Positions 9,273 to 19,208 of a stretch of DNA of 64,000 nucleotides are shown here, in pieces; within the stretch, counting starts at the first letter, position 1; each line of letters begins with the position of its first letter. The notes beneath the pieces were generated by a model. The model worked only from the letters and a program-made list of their open reading frames with translations. It ran no database searches and had not been told where the DNA came from. A program made the position numbers and the translations under genes. The DNA comes from Paenibacillus sp. J2TS4 (lineage in GTDB: Bacteria; Bacillota; Bacilli; Paenibacillales; NBRC-103111): contig NZ_BOSH01000001.1 of assembly GCF_018403245.1 (NCBI RefSeq), positions 496,001 through 560,000 on the forward strand. Reading direction: 5' to 3'.

Positions 9273-9308
9273 GTCTGTTGTGCTTCAAGCGCTTGAAGCA
9301 CAACAGAC
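9273..9308. repeat. 36-bp perfect palindrome between binding protein and MlrC-like gene
   Basis: GTCTGTTGTGCTTCAAGC (9273-9290) is followed directly by its exact reverse complement (9291-9308), with no spacer. It lies in the 190-base gap between the lipoprotein gene and the next gene. No T-run follows, so it is not a normal terminator. It could be an operator for a dimeric regulator, or an RNA processing or stability hairpin that sets different expression for transporter and enzyme genes. Confidence 0.9.
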
Positions 9309-9370
9309 AGCACCAAATGATTCAGTTTTCAATTTAATGGATGGCTATCAAGACTTAGGAGTTGGAAGGG

Positions 9371-10807
9371 ATGAATAGAATCGGCGTCGTCGGAATGTTT
9401 CACGAAACAAACTGTTTTGCTCCCGGAATGACGGAAATAGCGGATTTTCAGAGGTTGGATTGGACTGAGTCCAGTCAGGCCTTTCATGAACGTTATGAAA
9501 ATACCCGCACCTCTATGGGCGGAATCATTGACGGGGCGAGGAGTAATCGGTTGGAACTTGTTGCCGGATTGTACACGGCTGCCGTTCCCGGCGGTATTGT
9601 TTCAGCTGCGGCGGAAAAAATGATGGACCTTATCGTCGCTTCCATCGAGCCTGAACTCGACGGTTTAATTGTGATTTTACACGGCGCGATGGTATCGGAA
9701 ACCTATGAGGATATGGAAGGGGAACTGCTTTCGCGGATTCGGAAAAAAGTGGGTTCGGCTCTTCCTATTGCGATTACCGTAGACCTGCATGCCAATATGA
9801 GTTTGCAAATGGTGCAATTATCCGATTTTATTGTCGGGTTCGATACCTATCCGCATGTTGATATGTACGAACGCGCCGTTGAGGCCGTTGAACTGCTCTC
9901 CCGTAACATTCGCGGAGAAATCATTCCGGCGAAAGCGCTGTCGCATACCCGGTTACTGGTCGCTCCACAGGCGATGCTGACATCGGAAGGAATGATGAAA
10001 GATATGATGGATAGAGCGTTTGCCATGGAACTACTCCCGGGGGTATTGAATGTTACCGTATGCGGCGGATTTCCCTACAGCGATGTGCCCGATGCCGGAA
10101 TGTCGTTCCTTGTTACAACAGACCGGGATGAGCGATTGGCACAAGAGCTTGCGAACGAGCTTGGCGAACTGGCACGGAAGAGCATGGGAAATATGTTGGT
10201 GACGGGTGTTTCCGCAGAGCAAGCGGTGATGGAGGCTGCCGCCTGCGAGTCGGGGCCGGTCGTTCTCATAGAAGGCTCAGACAATGTTGGAGGCGGGGCG
10301 CCGGGTGATGCAACGCATATTTTAATCCATTTACTGCCGCTTTCGGTTAAAAGCTTAATTGTCATCCATGACGAACAAGCCGCGCGGGAAGCAAGTCAGC
10401 TTGCGGAGGGAGCATTATATTGTGGAGAAATTGGCGGCAGATCGGGGGCTCTGAGCGGTCAACCGGTATGGATTGAAGGTACGATCAGGGGAATATCGCA
10501 GGGCAAGTTCCAAAATGTCGGGCCGTTTGCAACCGGCAGATGGTCGAATATGGGACGCACGGTCGTTGTTGAAGCCGGATCGCTCACGGTTATGATTACA
10601 GAAAACAGAGTCCCGCCTTACGATATCGGTCATGTACTGTCCGTCGGCATTGATCCGGAGCGTTATAAGATTATTGTCGTGAAATCGGCCGTTGCCTGGA
10701 AAACCTCATTCGGTTCGATCGCCAAAAAAGAAATTCAGGTAGACACGCCGGGATGCTGCAGCTTTAATTTGGAGCAATTTACGTACAAAAAGGCACTCTG
10801 TGAATGA
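9371..10807 (+). CDS. M81 family metallopeptidase (MlrC-like hydrolase)
   Basis: A 478-residue protein of the MlrC (microcystinase C) family, thought to be zinc-dependent amide hydrolases. Signature elements are visible: FHETNCFAPG near residue 10, LHGAM at about 104, DLHAN at about 138, DTYPHVD at about 157 and DNVGGGAPGDATH at about 300. The ATG at 9371 is used because AGGAG sits nine bases upstream; an in-frame TTG at 9362 would lie on top of that site. No signal peptide, so cytoplasmic. Placed in a sugar uptake operon, it may cleave an amide or similar bond in an imported conjugate. The true substrate is unknown. Confidence 0.85.
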   Translation: MNRIGVVGMFHETNCFAPGMTEIADFQRLDWTESSQAFHERYENTRTSMGGIIDGARSNRLELVAGLYTAAVPGGIVSAAAEKMMDLIVASIEPELDGLIVILHGAMVSETYEDMEGELLSRIRKKVGSALPIAITVDLHANMSLQMVQLSDFIVGFDTYPHVDMYERAVEAVELLSRNIRGEIIPAKALSHTRLLVAPQAMLTSEGMMKDMMDRAFAMELLPGVLNVTVCGGFPYSDVPDAGMSFLVTTDRDERLAQELANELGELARKSMGNMLVTGVSAEQAVMEAAACESGPVVLIEGSDNVGGGAPGDATHILIHLLPLSVKSLIVIHDEQAAREASQLAEGALYCGEIGGRSGALSGQPVWIEGTIRGISQGKFQNVGPFATGRWSNMGRTVVVEAGSLTVMITENRVPPYDIGHVLSVGIDPERYKIIVVKSAVAWKTSFGSIAKKEIQVDTPGCCSFNLEQFTYKKALCE

Positions 10808-10912
10808 AGCAAAATGAAACTACGGATGGATTGTCGAAATCGATGGGATGGCAGTTAAAACGGATTTGCTGGGTACAGGTATGCAATCGATTTAACTTAT
10901 AGGAGGGATCGT

Positions 10913-13900
10913 ATGCATAATAAAGCTGCCGGGTGGCGTGTTTCAGCAGTAATGGTCTTATATCTCGTCTTTTTGTCCATTGGTGGAGTTTTCGGCGGAT
11001 CGGTATTAGCCAGTACCGTAACAGAGGACTTTTCCGAGATTGGCACGACGCAGGCTCCGCTATCGGTATCGGTACCATCGCCAATGCGGATGGAGGACTC
11101 ACCGTTGCTTAAGATTGTTGAAAACGGCCAAAGTCATGCGTTAATTGTAATACCGGACGACAATAACGTCCAGGTCAAAGCTGCCGCAGAAACGCTTGCC
11201 GAGTATGTAAAAAAGGCGACAGGCGCGGCGCTGACGGTAAAGACGGCCGCAGAATGGGCAGCATCCGGCAGCCAGCATGATAACGACGCAACGATTTATG
11301 TCGGCATGGCGGCCAATGCCGAAGATCCAGCCATACCAAACATGCTGCAGGGTATGGATGACGACGGGTTTGTCATTTTGTCCGATGAAAATAGCACTTC
11401 CATCATCGGGCCGTCGTCCTGGGGAACGGAATATGGGGTATATGAGTTTTTGGAGCGTTATGTAGGAGTACGCTGGCTCATGCCCGGTCCGGATGGCGAA
11501 GATGTCCCGCAAAGCTCTGATTTATTCGTTCCTCTTGAAACGATAAAGCAGGAACCGGCATTTTTATCGCGTCAGTTCGATTGGTGGTTTATGGATAAAT
11601 ATTATCCCGATTGGGTTCGCCATAATCGGCTGAAGGGCCGATATGAATTTGCACATAACATGAGCAATCTGTTTCCGTACGACAAATACAAGGACACACA
11701 TCCGGATTTCTACCCGCCGGGCAACTCGAATGTCAACAAAAGTTCCGGATGGAATCCGTGCTTCAAGGCGCCGGGAATTGTTGAGGAAGCCATCAAAAAT
11801 ATAAACAATTATTTTGACCAGCATCCCGAAGCGACTTCGTATTCGCTTGGCGTTAACGACACGGGCGGTTTTTGCGAAGCGGATCCCCTTAATCCTCATT
11901 ATCCGGGCCAATTGAATACGAACGGCACATTGAATATGTCCGAAATTTACTTCGATTGGGTCAATCAGGTTGTAGAGGGCGTATTGCAGACGCATCCCGA
12001 CAAATATTTTGGCGTTTATGCTTATTCCTATGTGTATGAACCGCCTGCAACGGTAACCGTCCACCCCCGTGTCATCGTATATATTACGGAGGATCGAATG
12101 TCATGGGGTGACCCGAGCTTCGAGACACAGGGCAAGGACATCACCGAACGTTGGCGCGCGGCGGCGCCGTCCCTGGGTTTCTACGAATACTTGTGGGGAA
12201 ATCCGTATATGCTGCCGAGGACTTTCTTTAACCTGATGGCGGACAATTATCGCTACTCTTATGAGCAGGGGGTAAAGGCGCATTTCGCCGAGCTTTCGGC
12301 AAACTGGGGTGAAGGGCCCAAGGCGTGGCTATCGGCCAAACTGCAGTGGAACCCGAATCAGGATGAAAATGCGCTGCTAAAAGAATGGTACGAGCGGGCA
12401 GTAGGGCCGGCGGCGGCTGAGGATTTGGAGGCCTATTACGACTTCTGGAACGAATTTTGGAGCAATCGCATTTTCAGCAGCCAATGGTATACTAATTGGT
12501 CCAGCGCATTTCCGCGGACGAATTATATGCGTTATAACGACAGCACTTATTTAAACGCGGTGACAGAAGAGGATATGGCAGAGTGCCGCAGACTGCTTGA
12601 ATCCGTTGTAGCAAAAGCTCAGACGGACAAACAGAAAGCCCGCGCCAATGTGTTGTTACAGGCATTCGAATATTATGAAGCGTCCGCCTTAAGTTATCCA
12701 CGGGAAAAAATCGTTCCGCTTCCTACAAACGAAATGGAAGGGAATATGCTGCTGGATGATGTGGTACAGCAGATCCAGTTGGCGGAGGACCGTGTTAATA
12801 TGGTAGACGAATTTAGTGTCATCCCGCTTCTTCGTTTATCCGATTCCGCCCTCAGCTATAAGTGGTCGGGTATCACCGGCAGCAGTTTCTTGGCGCTAGC
12901 CGAATGGCTTGGCGAGCAAACCGCAGATAGCCAGGTTGTGCAGCGCGTTAGTCAAATGGCGCAAAGGACGGAAACGAATCTCGGTTATTATATGCAAGTT
13001 CTGGCTGCGCTTGCCGAGCATAAAGTGTCGGAAATTCAGAACCGTTCTTTCGAGTCGGGTGATGGAGGAGTGGCCAATTTCTGGTCGTATTGGACGAACG
13101 ATCCGTCGAATGCACCGGATAAAGTGATGGAACGTTCGCAGAATTACACCTATTCCGGATCTTATGCGATCCGTGCGAAAGGCATTATGTGGGGAGGCCC
13201 GCAGCAGGTCATTCCGATTACGGAACCGGGTCGTTATGCGGCAGTCGCCCATTATTATACTCCGGAAGGGCAAGCGACAAACGGCACCGTGCAGTTGGTT
13301 ATGAAAGCGCGCGACAGTCAAAATAATGTATTGTCTACTTATACGTCGCTGCAGAAACAGGCTGCTCCAACGTCAGGAAGATGGTCTCTAGTCGAGATGA
13401 TGGAGGAAATCCCGTCCATCGTCAACGGCAAACCCGTGACCAGTGTGGAGTTGACCGTTCGATTATTCGAGTTCGGCGGTCAACAAGAGGTATATATCGA
13501 CGATGTCGAATTGTACAGGTTGAACACGAATCATGATTTGCGGAACTTCTCGTTTGAGGCGGGCAATGCAGTTAAAGCTCCGCCATGGAAGTACAATTTT
13601 ACAGTCGAGGGAGGAGAGCTGCGGCGCACGAAAGATATCGCGAGGACGGGAGATTATTCGCTGCAGGCCAAAGGTGTGCTGGGCGGAGGACCTTATCAGC
13701 AAATGCAGCTTGATGCAGGTCGTTATCTGATGTCGGTTCATTACTACACGGCACCTGGCAGCGATACGACTGGAGATGTGCAAATTTCGGTCAACTTGCG
13801 GGATGACAACAACAAAATCGTCAAAACCATCAGTTCTGACCGCATATTGGCGAAACCGATGCAGGGAAATTGGGCAAAGCTTGAGTATGAAGTAGAAATC

Positions 13901-14050
13901 CCCGACAAGGTCGGCAATTCCACGATTACGAGTATTCAATGCCTTGTTATTTTGAAGAACTTTGCCGGAAATGACGTTATCTATCTTGACGATTTTGCGA
14001 TTGGACAGGTGGTCGACGACATCGTTCCGAACAGTACCGTAACGTACTAG
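10913..14050 (+). CDS. Large secreted DUF4838-containing protein, probable glycoside-active enzyme
   Basis: A 1045-residue exported protein. Residues 1-32 are a signal peptide. About 55-150 resemble the small alpha/beta domain that precedes the catalytic barrel in GH67 and GH20 enzymes (ALIVIPDDNNVQVKAAAETLAEYV). About 160-440 match the DUF4838 type, with WLMPGPDGEDVP, a large aromatic-rich barrel-like region and CEADPLNPHYPG. The C-terminal third holds two related beta-sandwich modules (about 710-860 and 870-1030), each starting NRSFES or NFSFEA and ending VYIDDVELY or IYLDDFAI, as in carbohydrate-binding modules. The RBS AGGAGG is clear. The likely role is extracellular processing of a polysaccharide whose products are imported by the upstream transporter; activity is unproven. 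Confidence 0.75.
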   Translation: MHNKAAGWRVSAVMVLYLVFLSIGGVFGGSVLASTVTEDFSEIGTTQAPLSVSVPSPMRMEDSPLLKIVENGQSHALIVIPDDNNVQVKAAAETLAEYVKKATGAALTVKTAAEWAASGSQHDNDATIYVGMAANAEDPAIPNMLQGMDDDGFVILSDENSTSIIGPSSWGTEYGVYEFLERYVGVRWLMPGPDGEDVPQSSDLFVPLETIKQEPAFLSRQFDWWFMDKYYPDWVRHNRLKGRYEFAHNMSNLFPYDKYKDTHPDFYPPGNSNVNKSSGWNPCFKAPGIVEEAIKNINNYFDQHPEATSYSLGVNDTGGFCEADPLNPHYPGQLNTNGTLNMSEIYFDWVNQVVEGVLQTHPDKYFGVYAYSYVYEPPATVTVHPRVIVYITEDRMSWGDPSFETQGKDITERWRAAAPSLGFYEYLWGNPYMLPRTFFNLMADNYRYSYEQGVKAHFAELSANWGEGPKAWLSAKLQWNPNQDENALLKEWYERAVGPAAAEDLEAYYDFWNEFWSNRIFSSQWYTNWSSAFPRTNYMRYNDSTYLNAVTEEDMAECRRLLESVVAKAQTDKQKARANVLLQAFEYYEASALSYPREKIVPLPTNEMEGNMLLDDVVQQIQLAEDRVNMVDEFSVIPLLRLSDSALSYKWSGITGSSFLALAEWLGEQTADSQVVQRVSQMAQRTETNLGYYMQVLAALAEHKVSEIQNRSFESGDGGVANFWSYWTNDPSNAPDKVMERSQNYTYSGSYAIRAKGIMWGGPQQVIPITEPGRYAAVAHYYTPEGQATNGTVQLVMKARDSQNNVLSTYTSLQKQAAPTSGRWSLVEMMEEIPSIVNGKPVTSVELTVRLFEFGGQQEVYIDDVELYRLNTNHDLRNFSFEAGNAVKAPPWKYNFTVEGGELRRTKDIARTGDYSLQAKGVLGGGPYQQMQLDAGRYLMSVHYYTAPGSDTTGDVQISVNLRDDNNKIVKTISSDRILAKPMQGNWAKLEYEVEIPDKVGNSTITSIQCLVILKNFAGNDVIYLDDFAIGQVVDDIVPNSTVTY

Positions 14051-14119
14051 CCAGCAGTTACTCGGGGGATTAGTCTGGCGCAGATTCGTTAAAGATGGTT
14101 ACCGGATGCGCATTGTAAT

Positions 14120-14154
14120 GCTTGCCTTCCTCTTACTGAGAGGGGAAGGCAAGC
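14120..14154 (+). terminator. Hairpin downstream of the DUF4838 gene
   Basis: GCTTGCCTTCC (14120-14130) pairs exactly with GGAAGGCAAGC (14144-14154), and the stem extends inward through TCT/AGA. No T-run follows, so it may be an mRNA 3-prime stabilising hairpin or a weak terminator at the end of the uptake operon. Confidence 0.6.
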
Positions 14155-14268
14155 TGCGACATTAAAGGCGAAACTAAATGTAGACGGAAACCGTCATTAT
14201 TTGATAAGTTAATGGTAATCTCGAAGAAAGTTTGCAAGTGGCATCGTAACACGGCAAGGGGGTTCAAG

Positions 14269-16530
14269 ATGAAATCTCCTCACCCCAAATTTCTACTTAA
14301 ATTACTTGTCTTCACCTTGTTCATCGGAACATTCCCCGTTATTTTTCTGGGGATATTTTCTTACTCTAAAGTGTCAGGTACGATCCAGAAAAATGTTCAG
14401 GAAAGCAACAATCAAATACTGATGCAAATGCAGTCCAAAGTGGAGCAGATGCTGAGAATGGCCGATTATTCGGCCTTTCAGTACATGAACGTCCCCTTGG
14501 TTATGGAAGCATTGTCTATGGATTTAAGAGCCAGGGATATGGACATAATCAATGAGTTGATCTTGTTGATGAACCAGATGCAGACGTTTGAACTTGGCGT
14601 ACGTGAGATTCAGTTCGTTAACTTGAATAAGTTATGGATGATCGACAATAACGGTTTGTCCAGATTTTCAGAGTTACCGGAGCCAATGGCCGGCTATCTG
14701 CAGTCGTCCCAACCGTCTTTTTGGATGAATTTCGATAATGAAGTGAAATTGGTAAAAAAAATCCCGGTCTATTCTCCAAATCCATCCGGACTTCTGATCC
14801 TGACGATACCTGTCTACGAATTGGAGAGGCAAATCGGTGACAATCGAACTTTAAGCTCGGTGATGATATTGGATTTAGACGGGCGCATTATGGCTGGTCA
14901 GGATCGTTCTCTAATCGGGGCGATTTTTTCCGGTTTATCGTATGGCACCGATGTCTCCCTCCTGGCTTCCGATGAAGGATATTATCAAGAACAGAGAAAA
15001 GGAGTTACCTACCGCAAGTCAGCATACAACGGCTGGACATATCTTTCCGTGACTTCAATCCATGATATTACAAGACAATCCAGGGAAATCGGCTGGTTCA
15101 CGATCTATCTTTGCGGTGGAATACTTCTTCTGGCTTTTGCAATTTCATACATGGGATCGAAAAAAATGTATTCGCCCATCCAGCGGCTGTACCAGAGTGT
15201 TGTCGGTGATCCTCATGCGGTTCATCAAGAAGCGCGCAGAGACGAGCTCGAATTGATCGGAGACCGTTTTCACGGGCTCATCAGCAAGCAGTCGCAGTTG
15301 TTTCAGCAGCTGCAGGGGCAGTCGCGGCATTTGCAGGAGTATTTTATGCTGAAGCTGGTTCAGAACGAGTTTGACACGAATGAAATTCAAGAAAAATTCA
15401 ATAGGTTTGGACATGCCTTTTCGTGGAAAAGGCTTTGTGTGCTTACGCTGCAAATCGATTCGTTCAAAGATTCGAAGTTTCTCGAAAAAGATCGCGACTT
15501 GCTTATGTTCGCTGTCAACAATATGGTAACAGAGCTGGTGCCCGCGGATCAACGCCTGCTTCCCATTGTTTTGGATCAATCGCAAGTAACTGTAATCGGG
15601 GATAATTCGGAAAATAAGAGCCTTTTCAAAAAAATGGTTGACAAGACCGTGTTGAATATTCAACAGGAAGTGAAAAAATATTTGGGGCTTAAGGTAAGCA
15701 TAGGTGTCAGTCGAAGTTATTGCAGTTTGAAAGCGGTTAGCATTGCTTATAAAGAAGCGCTCGAAGCCTTGAAATACAGAATGAATTTAGGCGAAGAGTC
15801 CATCCTGTTCCTCGAAGAAGTGCAACCGGAGCACAATCCGCAGCTAAGTTATCCAATGGAGTTGGAGCAGAAGCTGGTGGATGCCATTAAGGTAACGGAT
15901 GATGTCCGGATAGACGAGCTGTTAAGGCAATATATCGACAGCATCTTCTCTCTTCGTTTAACCGACCAGGAGTACCGGATGTTTCTCGTCCGCATGTTAA
16001 TGGAATTGCTTCGCATCGTCCAGGATGTAGGGGTGCCGATTCATAATATGTTCCAGGGGGAGCAATCGTTGATCAACGATTTGCTTCAGCTGCGGACGGC
16101 TGATGAGATTGAAAGCTGGCTGAAGCATTCGATCATCCTGCCGATTGTTCAGATGCTGGAACAGCGGAGACAGTCGCAATATCGGAATATTTCAGAGGAA
16201 ATCATCGGCATGATCGAGAGGGAATACGATACCGACTTGACTCTGGAGCTATGCGCCGGCCGAATGAATTTCAGCCCCAATTATATAACCAAAGTATTTC
16301 GCAAAGATACGGGGATAAGTTTCACCGAATATTTGCTGGATTATCGGATGAAAATGGCGAAGAAATGGCTTGTGGACACGGACATGAAAATTTCCGATAT
16401 TGCGAAGAAGTTGAAATACAACAGTTCGGCGAACTTCATTCGTTCTTTCCGCAAAATCGACGGGATGACTCCAGGACAATACCGGGAAAATTATTGGCGT
16501 CAAGTCAAGATAACCGACGGCGGGAAATAA
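14269..16530 (+). CDS. Membrane-bound AraC family transcriptional regulator with extracellular sensor domain
   Basis: A 753-residue one-component regulator typical of Paenibacillus polysaccharide loci. A first membrane span (about 10-32) and a second (about 275-298) flank an extracytoplasmic Cache-like sensor. A linker and a degenerate cyclase-like middle region (about 380-540) follow, then an AraC-type DNA-binding domain at the C-terminus (about 640-745) with two helix-turn-helix motifs, ending in MKISDIAKKLKYNSSANFIR and FRKIDGMTPGQYRENY. The ATG at 14269 follows AAGGGGG at good distance, better than the upstream ATG at 14212. It probably senses a sugar outside the cell and activates the uptake operon; this is inferred from position. 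Confidence 0.85.
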   Translation: MKSPHPKFLLKLLVFTLFIGTFPVIFLGIFSYSKVSGTIQKNVQESNNQILMQMQSKVEQMLRMADYSAFQYMNVPLVMEALSMDLRARDMDIINELILLMNQMQTFELGVREIQFVNLNKLWMIDNNGLSRFSELPEPMAGYLQSSQPSFWMNFDNEVKLVKKIPVYSPNPSGLLILTIPVYELERQIGDNRTLSSVMILDLDGRIMAGQDRSLIGAIFSGLSYGTDVSLLASDEGYYQEQRKGVTYRKSAYNGWTYLSVTSIHDITRQSREIGWFTIYLCGGILLLAFAISYMGSKKMYSPIQRLYQSVVGDPHAVHQEARRDELELIGDRFHGLISKQSQLFQQLQGQSRHLQEYFMLKLVQNEFDTNEIQEKFNRFGHAFSWKRLCVLTLQIDSFKDSKFLEKDRDLLMFAVNNMVTELVPADQRLLPIVLDQSQVTVIGDNSENKSLFKKMVDKTVLNIQQEVKKYLGLKVSIGVSRSYCSLKAVSIAYKEALEALKYRMNLGEESILFLEEVQPEHNPQLSYPMELEQKLVDAIKVTDDVRIDELLRQYIDSIFSLRLTDQEYRMFLVRMLMELLRIVQDVGVPIHNMFQGEQSLINDLLQLRTADEIESWLKHSIILPIVQMLEQRRQSQYRNISEEIIGMIEREYDTDLTLELCAGRMNFSPNYITKVFRKDTGISFTEYLLDYRMKMAKKWLVDTDMKISDIAKKLKYNSSANFIRSFRKIDGMTPGQYRENYWRQVKITDGGK

Positions 16531-16564
16531 TGGATCAAGAGATGGTCGGCAATAACCTTTACGT

Positions 16565-17383
16565 TTAAATGAATTTGGATGGCGGAACGTGATAATGTTT
16601 TTTGAAGGCTTTGGAGAATGTGTAAGGATCAGGGTAGCCTAGCAGGCCCGCAATTTCTTTCACGGTGTATTTTTGCTGGTACAAGTAATCCCGGGCCCGG
16701 TTCATACGGTGCTGATGCAAATATTGGCCGGGAGTGATGCCTACTGTTTTTTTGAAGAACGTAATAAAGTATTTCTCGGACATCCGGGCGATTTCCGCAA
16801 GCTCCCGAATGGCCAGGGGCCGGTGAATGTGCTGGTGAATATAGCTGAATACAGGCTGCAGTACATCCAGCTTTCTGCTTTCCTGCGGAGATGGTTTGGT
16901 CATTTGCTGGAGGGACGCGGCCTTTTTTCCGGAATTTTGAATAATTTGGGTGAGCAACAGGGTCAGACATCCTTTGAGACGAATGGCGGACATCGGTTCT
17001 TTGGCACGATAGGCATCCAATGCGTGATTGATCCATTGCAGTCCATCCTTAATCTCTGAACCGGAAATAACACAAGGCAAATTAAACTCGTCAAGAACCC
17101 GGGAATGATTGCCGACGGCAAAGTCAAAATGACAATAATAAAATGAACAGCCGTTCTCTGTGGTGGCCATATAGGGAATATGCGGCGAGAAGAAAATAAG
17201 ATCTCCCGCTTGTGCAATTCCTGTTACGCCTTGCATCTGAATAGAGATGGTGCCGGACTGTACAATCCACAAGTCGTAATCATGATGCGCGCGTTTCTCT
17301 ATCCAGGAGGAATTATGCTCAGTATACATGGAGGAGTTAATGCGCAGCATGACATGCTCTGACAACTCGTCCAGAATTCGCAT
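16565..17383 (-). CDS. AraC family transcriptional regulator (cytoplasmic)
   Basis: A 272-residue regulator with an N-terminal cupin-like effector domain (about 1-140; DYDLWIVQSGTISIQMQG) and a C-terminal AraC DNA-binding domain (about 170-270). The two HTH motifs are recognisable in LAIRELAEIARMSEKYFITF and VKEIAGLLGYPDPYTFSKAF. The start at 17383 is chosen because GGGGAAAG precedes that ATG, while the first ATG of the frame (17458) has no ribosome site. It lies between the membrane-bound regulator (convergent) and the GH4 gene (divergent), so GH4 is its most likely target. Confidence 0.85.
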   Translation of the reverse strand: MRILDELSEHVMLRINSSMYTEHNSSWIEKRAHHDYDLWIVQSGTISIQMQGVTGIAQAGDLIFFSPHIPYMATTENGCSFYYCHFDFAVGNHSRVLDEFNLPCVISGSEIKDGLQWINHALDAYRAKEPMSAIRLKGCLTLLLTQIIQNSGKKAASLQQMTKPSPQESRKLDVLQPVFSYIHQHIHRPLAIRELAEIARMSEKYFITFFKKTVGITPGQYLHQHRMNRARDYLYQQKYTVKEIAGLLGYPDPYTFSKAFKKHYHVPPSKFI

Positions 17384-17645
17384 GTGTCTTTCCCCATACC
17401 CTTTATTTTCGCTGCATCCTTTGGATGTCACCTTATTCACTCCAATACTTTCAGACATATATGTTTAAAAGTATTATATCATAAAGGATTTAGATGTTAG
17501 ATAAATCGTACTATATGACATCACTCTCCAACCTTGTTCCATTCTAAACCGTTTCCGGATCTTTATAATGAAGAATAAATGAGAGGTCCGGTTGGCAGGG
17601 AAGCCTGACCGTTCCGGATTTCAGGATATGGAGGCGATCGACAGG

Positions 17646-19034
17646 ATGAACAAGGTGGCATTGAAGGACCCGAAAGTTGTCGTATTGGGAGCGGGAAGTT
17701 TGTTTTTTGGACGGCAGTCCATTTGGCAAATGGTGCAGTCCGCTTATTTGAATAGCGGGACGCTTGCATTGGTGGATACCGATGAAATCAGATTGGAGAA
17801 GTTAATGCGCTTGGCCAGAAGTGTTGTGCAAGTGACGGGGGTACGGCTGAAAATAGAAGGTTCGACGGACCGTAAAGAGGTGTTGAGAGGTGCCGACTTC
17901 GTGGTGCTTAGCTTTGCGAGGAATACGGTAAAATACCGCGGGATTGACTGCACGGTATCCGAGAAGTATGGCATTCGGATGTGCTCCGGTGATACGATCG
18001 GTCCTGGCGGCATTTTTCGCGCTATGCGCGAACTGCCTGAAATTATGGCATGCATGGAAGATATTCGCGTGATCTGTCCGCAAGCATGGGTCATCAACTA
18101 TATTAATCCTTCGGCCGTTCACGGTATTGCTCTCAGCAGATATGCGCCTGATATCAAAAGCTTTGCGCTGTGTGACGGACTCCATATGCCGCATGTGAAA
18201 CGAAATTATTTTATGCGCGCTGGCATTATTGATCGCAAGGAGGACTATACGCCGGAGATGGCGGAGCAGTTCGACTTCCGTGTTGCCGGAGTCAATCACT
18301 TCACCTGGCTGCTGAAAGCGGAGTTCGAGGGCAGGGACATTGTACCGCGGATTGCAGAGTCCATGAGACTGCGGGCAGAAACAGGGACCGACGGAGGAGA
18401 CACCGGGGCGAAGGCTGCCTTCAATGATGCGATCGGCTATGAATTGTACCAAATTTTCGGGTATGTGCCCACCTGTGTAGCGCATACCAAAGAGTATGTG
18501 CGCTATTGGCAAGGAATCGGACGCACTGCGGATGCCATTCCGCCGCTTTCCATCTGGGAGACCGAAGAACGCTACAAGCGGCATGACGAGATGTGGAAGC
18601 AGGTGGACGATTATATAGAAGGACGTCTCCCGATTGCAGGCTATATGCGGGCGTTCGGCCCCGATCATGCTACGGACATTATCGAGAATATGGTTGGCGG
18701 GTTGGGCAAGCCGTATTATATTAACACGACGAACCGGGGGGCAGTGACCAATATGAACGATGATTCCTTCCTGGAGCTATTGTGCGATATTAGTTTGGAG
18801 GGTGTAAAGCCGCGTCCGGTAGGCGAGATGCCGCGGGGCATTCGCGGCATGCAGGAACTGGTGCTTGATGTTCATGAGCTTACCGCAGAGGCGGTTGTCG
18901 AACGAAGTTTTACGAAGCTGCGCCGGGCGATGATGACAGATCCGCTGGTTAATTCCATCGCGGATGCGGATGCGATTATCAAGGAACTGCTGGAGCAGGA
19001 GAGGGACGTCCTGCCTGCCTGCTGGTATGAATAG
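17646..19034 (+). CDS. Glycoside hydrolase family 4 enzyme (alpha-glycosidase/galacturonidase type)
   Basis: A 462-residue NAD- and metal-dependent glycosidase. The Rossmann motif GAGSLFF is at about residues 15-21, NPSAV at about 154, CDGLH (metal ligand Cys and neighbours) at about 176 and VNHFTWL at about 216; together these define GH4. GH4 enzymes cleave alpha-glucosides, alpha-galactosides or alpha-galacturonides through a redox mechanism in the cytoplasm. Nearness to an Lpl-type importer, and KduI elsewhere in the window, make a galacturonide substrate attractive but unproven. The ATG at 17646 has GGAGG eleven bases upstream; an in-frame ATG at 17628 has no well-placed site. Confidence 0.85.
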   Translation: MNKVALKDPKVVVLGAGSLFFGRQSIWQMVQSAYLNSGTLALVDTDEIRLEKLMRLARSVVQVTGVRLKIEGSTDRKEVLRGADFVVLSFARNTVKYRGIDCTVSEKYGIRMCSGDTIGPGGIFRAMRELPEIMACMEDIRVICPQAWVINYINPSAVHGIALSRYAPDIKSFALCDGLHMPHVKRNYFMRAGIIDRKEDYTPEMAEQFDFRVAGVNHFTWLLKAEFEGRDIVPRIAESMRLRAETGTDGGDTGAKAAFNDAIGYELYQIFGYVPTCVAHTKEYVRYWQGIGRTADAIPPLSIWETEERYKRHDEMWKQVDDYIEGRLPIAGYMRAFGPDHATDIIENMVGGLGKPYYINTTNRGAVTNMNDDSFLELLCDISLEGVKPRPVGEMPRGIRGMQELVLDVHELTAEAVVERSFTKLRRAMMTDPLVNSIADADAIIKELLEQERDVLPACWYE

Positions 19035-19066
19035 AGCAACGTAAAACGGAAGCCCGTCCGCCAATA

Positions 19067-19119
19067 AAGAACCTCGCTCCTAACAGCATGGGCTTAACAG
19101 GAGTTGGGGTTCTTTATAT
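19067..19119 (+). terminator. Probable terminator after the GH4 gene
   Basis: AAAGAACCTCGCTCCT (about 19067-19083) can pair, with one bulge and wobbles, with AGGAGTTGGGGTTCTTT ending near 19117, followed by a short AT-rich run. The loop is about 17 bases. Confidence 0.55.
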
Positions 19120-19208
19120 GAGATGGGGTAATTTCGATTTTTTTCGCGAGAGGCGGGTGAGGGCTTCTAAATAGAGTATCCTCTCGCTATAGTTAGAGCT
19201 GTTCATTT

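Noticed and set aside
9175..9378. 67-codon frame between the binding lipoprotein and the MlrC-like gene
   Set aside because: It contains the 36-bp palindrome and has no recognisable features. An AAAGGAGG sequence at about 9188 has no start codon at the right distance.
17802..18668. 288-codon minus-strand frame
   Set aside because: Antisense to the GH4 gene, with no motifs and no ribosome site.
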